A stretch of DNA of 9,911 bases from Candidatus Bathyarchaeota archaeon (GTDB taxonomy: Archaea; Thermoproteota; Bathyarchaeia; TCS64): positions 1 to 9,911 of the forward strand of contig JAUWLH010000043.1 in assembly GCA_030613835.1 (NCBI GenBank), written 5' to 3'. The position numbers were made by a program, and so were the translations under genes. Below the pieces are notes generated by a model, which searched no databases, had not been told where the DNA came from, and worked only from the letters and a program-made list of their open reading frames with translations. This document shows, one piece after another, positions 1 through 5,343 of this stretch (position 1 is the stretch's first letter; each line of letters starts with the position of its first letter).

Positions 1-680
1 AGTTCTTCGAGCTTCCAGAGCCTAAGATTATCCCGTACCTCAGCTACGTCGAGGCGTCTGAGCTCCTCAGGGAAGGTAGAACCAAGGTGGTTCACTACAA
101 GGTGTTGGACCCTTTGATGAAGGGGAACATCGAGCTTCAGATCAAGAACTATTACGACGAGGAGAACGAGGGCACCATTATCGGCAAGGTCGAGGAGGCG
201 TTTTACATCGACAAAGAGCCTAGGCCAAAGGCCATTAGCTACCAGCGGGGACTGGTCGGGGTCAGGTTTCTGCCAAGCCAGAGCATTACCCCCACCGAGG
301 TCTATGGAGAGGTCTTCAGCGCTCTTTCTAAGAAAGGCGTGGACGTACGTTACGTGTCCACGTCAGGGTACCAGCTCAGCTTCTTGATGCCAAAGGAAGA
401 CCTGAAGAGGGCAATCGACGCCCTCAAGGAGCTGGATATAGCACTGGAGGTCGCGCCGTTGAAGGGCGTGAAAGGCACTTTCAGCGTCGTGGGCAGCGAG
501 ATGAGAGGCATGAAGGGTTTCTTCAGCCGCCTCACAGGCACGTTGGCCCGTCACGGGGTCAACATCGAGCAGGCCACCCAGCCCAACACCGAAACCATCA
601 TCAGGTTCAGCATAGACGACGATGATATCCCGATGGCTGTGGCGGCAGTATACAACGAGTTTTTCAAAGGGGGTTACTAG
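1..680 (+). CDS. lysC: Aspartate kinase, C-terminal part (partial at 5' end)
   Basis: Aspartate kinase phosphorylates L-aspartate to 4-phospho-aspartate, the committed step toward lysine, threonine, methionine and isoleucine. The frame is open from base 3 to the TAG at 678-680, giving 225 visible residues; the N-terminal catalytic domain lies outside the window. The first ~60 residues match the end of the amino-acid-kinase domain: a segment like 'YVEASELLREG', then 'DPLMKGNIELQIKNYY' and 'EGTIIG', equivalent to the family's 'hP..~~PA~~~nIpi~ikNt~~p~~~GT~I'. Two ACT domains follow, at about visible residues 78-150 and 157-222. The second holds 'GFFSRLTGTLARHGVNIEQ', the usual effector-binding helix and turn. 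Tandem ACT domains imply feedback control by an end product such as lysine or threonine; which one cannot be read here. A GTG at 87 is internal, not a start, because homology continues upstream. It forms an operon with asd, one base away. Confidence 0.93.
   Translation, partial: FFELPEPKIIPYLSYVEASELLREGRTKVVHYKVLDPLMKGNIELQIKNYYDEENEGTIIGKVEEAFYIDKEPRPKAISYQRGLVGVRFLPSQSITPTEVYGEVFSALSKKGVDVRYVSTSGYQLSFLMPKEDLKRAIDALKELDIALEVAPLKGVKGTFSVVGSEMRGMKGFFSRLTGTLARHGVNIEQATQPNTETIIRFSIDDDDIPMAVAAVYNEFFKGGY
669..673 (+). promoter_or_regulatory. Ribosome binding site of asd inside the lysC end
   Basis: A GGGGG run, in the context AAAGGGGGTT, ends 8 bases before the ATG at 682. It can pair with the CCUCC at the 3' end of 16S rRNA, with one G-U wobble. 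It lies inside the last codons of lysC, so asd is probably translated by coupling from the same mRNA. It also decides the start: the longer frame back to 622 has no such site. Confidence 0.7.
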
Positions 681-681
681 A

Positions 682-1755
682 ATGAGCAAAAAACAAGCAA
701 TTATAATTGGAGCGACCGGGGCCGCTGGACAGAACATAGTAGAGTTCACCGCAGATCACCCCTGGTTTGAGATAGGATGCCTTTCGGCATCGGAGAGAAG
801 TCATGGTAAGAGCTACCGCGATGCGACAGCGAAGGCGGCCTTCTTCAGGGAGGTTCCCAAGGACGAGATCATGGAGATGAAGGTGATAGGAGTCGACCAC
901 GTTGACTCCAGGGACTACGACGTTGCCTTCAGCGCGCTACCAACAGAGATCGCCAGGATTCAGGAGGCAAAGTTCGCCAAGCACATCCCAGTCATCAGCA
1001 CAGCCTCAGCCTACAGGTACGAGGCGGACACACCGGTCCTCCTTCCCGACGTTAACCCAACCCATATCGGGATGATCAAGGGACAGAGGGCGAACAGGGG
1101 CTGGAATGGCTACATCGTCCCTGGACCTAACTGCACCACCATAGGCCTAGTATCCACCCTAAAACCGCTGCTGGACAATTACGGCGTCGATGTGGTCAGC
1201 ATGGTCAGCATGCAGAGCCTATCTGGTGCTGGGGAGAAGGGGCTCAGGGCCGACAGCGAATACAGGATCAACGCCCTGAAGAACGTCGTCCCACTGATCG
1301 GGGGAGAGGAGGAAAAAGTGGTCATGGAGACCAACAAAATTCTTGGGGACATGGTTGACGGGAAGCTCATCGATGCGTCCATCAATATACACTCCACCTG
1401 CACCAGGGTCGATGTCAAGATCGTCCACACCGAGGCGATACACCTTGGACTGGGCAAGGCGGCCCCAGTCGAGGAGGTCAAAGCGGTTCTCAACGGCTAC
1501 AGGTCAGAGGCACAGGAACTCAAACTACCATCAGTAGCCGAGCAGCCCATCATCGTGGTCGAGGAGGAGGATGGCCCCCAGCCTAAGAAACACGGGAACT
1601 ACCCAAAAATGGTGACTCTTGTAGGCAGGCTAAGGGTGAATCCCATCTTTGATAACGGCGTCAGCTATGTCATAACAAGCGATAACCTTGAGAAGGGAGC
1701 TGGCGGTGGGGCCGTCCTATCTGCAGAGTACCTGCAGGTCAAGGGACTCCTCTAA
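682..1755 (+). CDS. asd: Aspartate-semialdehyde dehydrogenase (archaeal type)
   Basis: The enzyme reduces 4-phospho-aspartate to aspartate 4-semialdehyde with NADPH, the second step after aspartate kinase. The product is 357 residues, close to the usual ~350 of the archaeal/fungal class. Residues 9-16 'IGATGAAG' form the Rossmann dinucleotide-binding loop. Cys151 in 'GPNCTT' is the catalytic thiol. 'SLSGAGEKG' (179-187) is the substrate/cofactor loop. Arg242 and His249 in 'CTRVDVKIVHTE' correspond to the family's substrate-binding Arg and general-base His. 'SDNLEKGAGGGAVLSAE' (333-349) is the C-terminal cofactor motif. The ATG at 682 is preferred over an in-frame start at 622, which would overlap lysC by 59 bases and add residues with no family counterpart. 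It follows the lysC stop by one base and has its own Shine-Dalgarno sequence, so co-transcription and coupling are expected. Confidence 0.96.
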   Translation: MSKKQAIIIGATGAAGQNIVEFTADHPWFEIGCLSASERSHGKSYRDATAKAAFFREVPKDEIMEMKVIGVDHVDSRDYDVAFSALPTEIARIQEAKFAKHIPVISTASAYRYEADTPVLLPDVNPTHIGMIKGQRANRGWNGYIVPGPNCTTIGLVSTLKPLLDNYGVDVVSMVSMQSLSGAGEKGLRADSEYRINALKNVVPLIGGEEEKVVMETNKILGDMVDGKLIDASINIHSTCTRVDVKIVHTEAIHLGLGKAAPVEEVKAVLNGYRSEAQELKLPSVAEQPIIVVEEEDGPQPKKHGNYPKMVTLVGRLRVNPIFDNGVSYVITSDNLEKGAGGGAVLSAEYLQVKGLL

Positions 1756-1965
1756 ACCGTTATTTACCTCTTTTTTCCAGACGGGGCACTCGGCTGCCCT
1801 TATGCTGGGCTCAAAGAACCCTAGCTCGGGTCTTCTATTGCATTCGATGAACATGCTGCCCTCGACGCTGTTCCTGTTTGATAGGCTGCATGATCTGAAA
1901 AGTACGCTGCCGACGTATACGGCGTATGGGCATTTTATACATGTCTGATCGGTTTCAAATGTCAT
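1717..1965 (-). CDS. Small six-cysteine protein coupled to the phosphodiesterase
   Basis: I do not recognise a family for this 82-residue protein. Its Cys residues are at 9, 12, 26, 42, 60 and 81. Cys9-Ile-Lys-Cys12 is a CxxC pair, and the spacing of the first five suggests a small zinc-, iron- or Fe-S-binding domain (inference). No membrane segment or signal peptide is visible. Two signs argue that it is real. Its ATG (1963-1965) overlaps the TGA stop of the upstream phosphodiesterase gene as ATGA. A perfect GGAGG sits 9 bases before that ATG. Codon use (AGG, ATA, GTC GAG) is like its neighbours. The last ~19 residues, including Cys81, run antisense to the end of asd (1717-1755), and a poly-T tract of the opposing operon lies within it. 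The overlapping tail looks less domain-like than residues 1-63. A spurious frame remains possible but unlikely. Confidence 0.68.
   Translation of the reverse strand: MTFETDQTCIKCPYAVYVGSVLFRSCSLSNRNSVEGSMFIECNRRPELGFFEPSIRAAECPVWKKEVNNGLEESLDLQVLCR
1768..1778 (+). terminator. Probable T-tract terminator of lysC-asd
   Basis: The sequence CTCTTTTTTCC begins 13 bases after the asd stop. Archaeal RNA polymerase often stops at T-rich tracts without a hairpin, and a T6 run just past the operon end fits this. It falls inside the opposing small gene at 1717-1965, so termination there is either imperfect or overlapped by the convergent transcript. Confidence 0.45.
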
Positions 1966-3248
1966 AGCTTTAATCCTCCATACTGTGTTCTGAGCGCCAG
2001 TAGCGCGCTCTCAAGATGTGTGTAATCGTCAAGGTTCTCTGCGCCCCTCAGGTACAGGAAGGCATCATCCTCTGTGTGCCGCCCCTGCAGGCGGTCAACG
2101 GTGGCAAACTCATTCGAGAATAGCCCCGTTTTGAAACTGAACCCGTCCTCCGGTAGGGCCACCAGCTCTGGTGCATCCGAGGAGTAGGGTCCGTCAAATA
2201 TCTCCTCCCTTGTGAACACGGTCTTGACTACGCGTCTGCCTCCTATCCTGACGCTGGTGAGCAGACCCCTTATCTCGTCCTCAAGGTCAACCCTATCAGA
2301 GGTTTTCACTGATCCCCGGGGGAACCTGTCCTCGGTGTTCAGGTATATCTTGTTTGTCTCGGCCGCAAAAGCCCTAGAGCTTGCCCTGACCGCGTTATAG
2401 TTGGCCTCTGGTTTGTCCTCGACCGAGAGGTACCCCTCCTCCTTGAGCAGGGTGTTGATGTTGTAAGCCATCCCTGACGAGGCCATCCCGTGGTCGCTCA
2501 GCATCATCAGCGCTGTGTCCTCGGGGAGCAATGCCGTTATCTGGCCGATCGCCTCGTCTACGAGCCCGAAGTATTCGATGAATTCATCGTGATACTGGTT
2601 TCTAATGTTCTTGTAGGCGTCCCAGAGGTAGTGACCTATTCTATCAGTCCCCGTGATGATGAAGAACGCGATATCCCACTTGGAGTCGAGGAGTTTCAAT
2701 CCTACCTCGACCCGTTTTCTGAGCGTCCTCTTCAACTCCTCGATGAACCCTGGTATCTCCGATTCGGAGAAGGGCGCGGTGACATCCACCACGTACCCCG
2801 TTTCCGTGAGCCATCTGGACCGATCATGCGGGTAGATGGCTCTTTCGAGTTGGGGTGAGATGAACCCCGAGATGTGGACCCCGTTAAGTGCCTGTGGCGG
2901 GTATGTCGCTGGCAGGTTCACGATGATGGTTCTCTTATCGTGGTTCTGCTGCCAGAAAGGCTGGGTCCTGAGCCTCATGCTGTGGTGGTAGGAAACCGTG
3001 TACGAGTTGGGCAGAAAGTCAGTGAACCCATAGATACCGTGCTCGCCGGGGTTCCTCGCCGTGAATATGCTGCTCCATGAGACCGCTGAGTTTGGTGGCA
3101 TACTGGTCCTTGCCTTGGTTATAGCGCCCTCCCTAAGGAGTTCCCTGATGTTTGGCATGATGCCCCTGTCGGCCAAGTCGATGAGTAGCCCATAGGGGAC
3201 CCCATCCAGACCTATAATCGCCGCCTTTTGCATCAAGTAACCGCACAT
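1962..3248 (-). CDS. Type I phosphodiesterase / nucleotide pyrophosphatase family protein (alkaline phosphatase superfamily)
   Basis: This is a two-metal hydrolase of phosphate mono- or diesters; the substrate cannot be read from sequence. The product is 428 residues from the first ATG, or 423 from the ATG at 3233, which places 'MQKAAIIGLDG' at the N-terminus as in most relatives. All expected metal ligands are visible (first-ATG numbering): Asp15 in 'GLDG', Asp202 and His206 in 'TDRIGH', Asp252-His253 in 'LSDHGM', and His391 in 'GRHTEDD'. The nucleophile position is probably Ser54 in 'PPNSAVSWSS', where many relatives have Thr; then 'NPGEHGIYGF' follows. There is no signal peptide or membrane segment, so it should be cytosolic. 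Its stop overlaps the start of the six-Cys gene, making a two-gene operon. It is transcribed away from the capA-like gene across a promoter with a perfect 10-base inverted repeat, probably an operator. Confidence 0.9.
   Translation of the reverse strand: MCGYLMQKAAIIGLDGVPYGLLIDLADRGIMPNIRELLREGAITKARTSMPPNSAVSWSSIFTARNPGEHGIYGFTDFLPNSYTVSYHHSMRLRTQPFWQQNHDKRTIIVNLPATYPPQALNGVHISGFISPQLERAIYPHDRSRWLTETGYVVDVTAPFSESEIPGFIEELKRTLRKRVEVGLKLLDSKWDIAFFIITGTDRIGHYLWDAYKNIRNQYHDEFIEYFGLVDEAIGQITALLPEDTALMMLSDHGMASSGMAYNINTLLKEEGYLSVEDKPEANYNAVRASSRAFAAETNKIYLNTEDRFPRGSVKTSDRVDLEDEIRGLLTSVRIGGRRVVKTVFTREEIFDGPYSSDAPELVALPEDGFSFKTGLFSNEFATVDRLQGRHTEDDAFLYLRGAENLDDYTHLESALLALRTQYGGLKL
1975..1979 (-). 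promoter_or_regulatory. Strong Shine-Dalgarno (GGAGG) of the small Cys-rich gene
   Basis: On the minus strand GGAGG is followed by 9 bases and then ATGA, where the TGA ends the phosphodiesterase gene. It is the strongest ribosome binding site in the window and lies inside codons for the '-YGGLKL' C-terminus. This arrangement is typical of translational coupling and is the main reason to accept the small gene. Confidence 0.72.
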
Positions 3249-3260
3249 CCAATAGATTTG

Positions 3261-3283
3261 TTACCACTACGAGGTAGTGGTAA
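3261..3283. promoter_or_regulatory. Perfect palindrome, probable operator
   Basis: The arms are TTACCACTAC (3261-3270) and GTAGTGGTAA (3274-3283), perfectly complementary over 10 bases, separated by GAG. They lie 13 bases before the phosphodiesterase ATG and next to its likely TATA box. A 23-base site of this symmetry between TATA and start is what a dimeric helix-turn-helix repressor would use. I saw no second copy in the window. A hairpin role is less likely because the site should lie mostly upstream of the transcription start. Confidence 0.62.
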
Positions 3284-3287
3284 ATAA
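3281..3287 (-). promoter_or_regulatory. Probable TATA box for the phosphodiesterase operon
   Basis: On the minus strand TTATTTA is centred at about 3284, which predicts transcription start near 3258, roughly 10 bases before the ATG at 3248. It abuts and overlaps by three bases the palindrome at 3261-3283, so a bound repressor would cover the zone between TATA box and start site. Confidence 0.42.
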
Positions 3288-3302
3288 CTGTATCTGTGTG
3301 TT

Positions 3303-3316
3303 TTATGATATCATAA
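3303..3316. promoter_or_regulatory. Second perfect palindrome in the divergent promoter
   Basis: TTATGATATCATAA reads the same on both strands over 14 bases, and the symmetry continues imperfectly outward for a few more. It lies between the two TATA-like boxes, about 15 bases upstream of the phosphodiesterase box and about 22 bases upstream of the capA-like box. That position would suit a shared activator. Its A/T richness means chance is a real alternative. Confidence 0.4.
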
Positions 3317-3337
3317 CAGACCCCTCATTTTTTATCC

Positions 3338-3345
3338 TTTAAAAA
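3338..3345 (+). promoter_or_regulatory. TATA box of the capA-like gene
   Basis: TTTAAAAA, preceded by ATCC, is centred about 25 bases before the ATG at 3366. In archaea transcription starts roughly 25 bases downstream of the TATA centre, so the mRNA would begin at or next to this ATG. This supports a leaderless transcript and the choice of 3366 over the GTG at 3357. Confidence 0.6.
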
Positions 3346-3365
3346 CAACTGAATTAGTGATCATT

Positions 3366-4670
3366 ATGAAAGAGTTCAGCCTCATAGCCACTGGTGACAG
3401 CCTCATCACCATGAAGCAGAGCGTCCACAGCGAGCCCGACTACACACGGCTCGTCAACCTGATACGGGAGGTGGACTGCGCCTTCGCAAACCTGGAGATG
3501 AACCTCCACGACTACGAGACCGATTGCTACCCCGCAGCCGAGTGCGGGGGCACCTACACAAGAGCCCACCCCAGCATCCTCAGGGAGCTCATCTGGATGG
3601 GCTTTGATGTTTTCAGCACTGCCAACAACCACAGCATGGATTACATGTACGGTGGCCTCCTCAGCACCATAAGGCACCTCAAGGAGGCAAAGACATCATA
3701 CGCGGGAACGGGAATGAACCTGGCAGAGGCAAGGGCACCGGGCTATATGGAGACATCAAATGGCAGGGTGGGACTCATATCTGCGTGCAGCACTTTCGCA
3801 GACTTTGGGAGGGCAGGGGACCAGCGCAGGGACCTGCATGGCAGGCCCGGATTGAACCCATTGCGGTATCTCAAGTGGTACGAGGCGAGACCCGAGACCA
3901 TCAAGAAGCTAAAAGATGTGGAGAAGGAGCTTAACCTATCACCAGTCCGCCAGGGACTTGATTCCTATCACCTCATGAACACCAAGTACGTCGAGGGGGA
4001 CAACGTTGGCCTTCATACACAGCCACACCCCCAGGACATGGAGGGAAACCTAGAGGCCATCAGGGACGCGAGCAAGCAGGCCGACTGGGTCATCATGACG
4101 CTCCACGCCCACGAGGGGTACCCCGGCGACTCGGAGAGGCCCGCGGAGTTCATAGAGGCATTCGCGAGGGCGACGATAGACGAGGGGGCCCACTGCTTCA
4201 TCGGCCACGGCCACCACGCCATGAGGGGAATTGAGATCAGGGACAGCAGACCCATCTTCTACAGCCTGGGAAATTTCATCTTCCAGAACGAGACCGTCGA
4301 GAAGATGCCCTCCGATTTCTATGACAGGTATGGCCTTGACCCGTACGCTGGGGTGGTCTCAGACGCATACGATGAAAGGCAGACCGCCAAAGGCTTACTG
4401 GGACGGCCTAAAGGCAGGTGGTTCACGGAGGACGAGAAGTACTGGATAAGCGTCGTGCCTAGGATGGAGTTCAAGGGCGACAAGCTTGACGAGCTGCTTC
4501 TCTACCCGATAGTGCTGGGTATGGACGAGCCAAGAAGCCAGCGGGGAAGACCCAGGATGGCCAGCGGCGAGAGGGCAAAGAAAATTCTCGGCATCATTGA
4601 GAAGCTGTCGGAGCCCTACGGGACCCAGATGGAGATCGTCGACGATGTCGGCGTGGTCTGGCTCAAGTAG
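3366..4670 (+). CDS. CapA-family (poly-gamma-glutamate synthesis type) metallophosphoesterase-like protein, cytosolic
   Basis: This is a 434-residue protein of the CapA family, which has a calcineurin-like metallophosphoesterase fold. Visible motifs are 'ATGDS' (8-12, metal Asp11), 'ANLEMNL' (41-47), 'STANNHSMDY' (84-93), 'YAGTGMNLAEAR' (112-123), 'TLHAHEGY' (245-252), 'IGHGHHAMRGIEI' (279-291) and 'FYSLGNFIFQ' (298-307). An insert at about 143-240 carries 'HGRPGLNPLRY', known to me from a CapA subfamily of soluble proteins in several bacteria. Classical CapA is membrane-anchored and serves capsule polyglutamate. Here there is no signal peptide or membrane segment, and no capB or capC neighbour, so a capsule role is not supported and the substrate is unknown. 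The start at ATG 3366 fits the TATA spacing; the GTG at 3357 would add three residues. It is divergent from the phosphodiesterase and likely shares its regulation. Confidence 0.88.
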   Translation: MKEFSLIATGDSLITMKQSVHSEPDYTRLVNLIREVDCAFANLEMNLHDYETDCYPAAECGGTYTRAHPSILRELIWMGFDVFSTANNHSMDYMYGGLLSTIRHLKEAKTSYAGTGMNLAEARAPGYMETSNGRVGLISACSTFADFGRAGDQRRDLHGRPGLNPLRYLKWYEARPETIKKLKDVEKELNLSPVRQGLDSYHLMNTKYVEGDNVGLHTQPHPQDMEGNLEAIRDASKQADWVIMTLHAHEGYPGDSERPAEFIEAFARATIDEGAHCFIGHGHHAMRGIEIRDSRPIFYSLGNFIFQNETVEKMPSDFYDRYGLDPYAGVVSDAYDERQTAKGLLGRPKGRWFTEDEKYWISVVPRMEFKGDKLDELLLYPIVLGMDEPRSQRGRPRMASGERAKKILGIIEKLSEPYGTQMEIVDDVGVVWLK

Positions 4671-4795
4671 ATCTAGGCAACACACATGACGTTGTAGCTG
4701 TACGGTAACTACAGATCGCTATATGGAAAACGAGGGGAGTAGGGCTGGGAACCGGTGTTCGCATGTCCAACGGCGATTCAGCCCACCAGTTCCCA
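4671..4795. other. Convergent intergenic region with crossing inverted repeats
   Basis: This non-coding gap lies between two converging genes. It holds GGGCTG (4742-4747) with CAGCCC (4779-4784), and GGGAAC (4747-4752) with GTTCCC (4789-4794). The two pairings cross, so they are either alternatives or a pseudoknot. A weak pair TGTAG/CTACA lies at about 4693-4713. There is no T-tract, no tRNA-like cloverleaf and no ORF with a start and ribosome site. A small RNA or folded 3' end is possible, as is chance. Confidence 0.3.
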
Positions 4796-5263
4796 TTATG
4801 TTACCCTATGATCCTTGTCCTCGTCGGGCGTCGTTACCGGCTTGATGACCAGCGACCCATCCCTGACAGCCCACGTCCTCAGACCCGCGTACTCGATATC
4901 GTTTTCCTCAAGCAGCCTCTGGGCCTCGGACTCCTTTCCCTCCGGGACGTAGATGAAGAACTTTTTCAGCTTGTAGGCTACCCCAGAGAGATCTGACAGC
5001 GCCCTCCACTTGGATACCTGATCCTCGCTCACATTCTCCTCGGACTCCACCTCGCAGATGACCCTCAGGTCCCCGTTCTCGAATGTGCTCACGATCGACG
5101 GAGTGTATCGTTTCTCGCCCACCTCGATGATGAGCTGCTCCTCCATGTAGTCGTTGGTGTAGACGCCCCATGTCGTGTCCCAGTCCTCCTGGTCGATGAA
5201 CGGGAAACGAGTGGCGGCGATGATCCTGCCCACCCTGCGCATTGTCTCCTCCGTGGAAATCAT
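4796..5263 (-). CDS. Conserved-looking hypothetical protein, possible degenerate PD-(D/E)XK fold
   Basis: The product is 155 residues and I cannot assign a named family. The order of elements recalls small archaeal PD-(D/E)XK-like proteins: an N-terminal helix, 'KRYTPSIV' (51-58), the strand 'LRVICEVES' (66-74), a helix with 'SKWRALSDL' (84-92), the strand 'KKFFIYVPEG' (100-109), then a helix 'SEAQRLLEEN'. In an active nuclease one expects Asp after 'TP' and E-x-K in the second strand. Here these are Ser56 and Glu71-Val-Glu73, so nuclease activity is doubtful; some relatives in my memory share 'EVE'. The acidic C-terminal tail (TTPDEDKDH) is probably unstructured. ATG 5263 is preferred to TTG 5269 because a TATA-like box sits at leaderless distance from it. 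It is divergent from the amidohydrolase, 80 bases apart, so shared control is possible. Confidence 0.75.
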   Translation of the reverse strand: MISTEETMRRVGRIIAATRFPFIDQEDWDTTWGVYTNDYMEEQLIIEVGEKRYTPSIVSTFENGDLRVICEVESEENVSEDQVSKWRALSDLSGVAYKLKKFFIYVPEGKESEAQRLLEENDIEYAGLRTWAVRDGSLVIKPVTTPDEDKDHRVT

Positions 5264-5286
5264 GGACAAGTTATTGGTTCGCGCCG

Positions 5287-5294
5287 ATAATATG
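5287..5294 (-). promoter_or_regulatory. TATA-like box of the small hypothetical gene
   Basis: On the minus strand CATATTAT is centred about 27 bases before the ATG at 5263. This predicts a leaderless mRNA and favours that start over the TTG six bases upstream. Confidence 0.4.
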
Positions 5295-5308
5295 GGTGTG
5301 CCTTATTT

Positions 5309-5316
5309 TTTATAAT
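5309..5316 (+). promoter_or_regulatory. TATA box of the amidohydrolase gene
   Basis: TTTATAAT, after a run of T, is centred about 32 bases before the ATG at 5344. Transcription should start about 5 bases before that ATG, giving a nearly leaderless mRNA. It lies inside the longer open frame that starts at 5242, which argues that the longer frame is not the true protein. Confidence 0.58.
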
Positions 5317-5343
5317 AGGGAAATCATTCACTGTTTGATTATT

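Noticed and set aside
622..681. Longer N-terminus for asd from 622
   Set aside because: It would overlap lysC in another frame, lacks a ribosome site, and adds 20 residues before the Rossmann motif that the family does not have.
363..749. 128-codon minus-strand frame across the lysC-asd junction
   Set aside because: It is antisense to two certain genes and shows no motif or start signal.
2490..2858. 122-codon open frame antisense to the phosphodiesterase
   Set aside because: It is a mirror of the real gene, whose metal-binding motifs span the same region. It has no promoter or ribosome site of its own.
4742..4795. Possible tRNA or tRNA fragment, because of GGTGTTCG and flanking GGGAAC/GTTCCC
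   Set aside because: No anticodon arm, D arm or correctly paired T arm can be drawn, and the span is far too short for a tRNA.
5322..5340. AATCA / TGATT inverted repeat before the amidohydrolase start
   Set aside because: Five-base arms in an A/T-rich promoter are expected by chance.
5242..5343. Longer N-terminus for the amidohydrolase from 5242, with a hydrophobic segment that mimics a signal peptide
   Set aside because: It translates the promoter region, including the TATA box, and overlaps the divergent gene. Family homology starts at the ATG at 5344.
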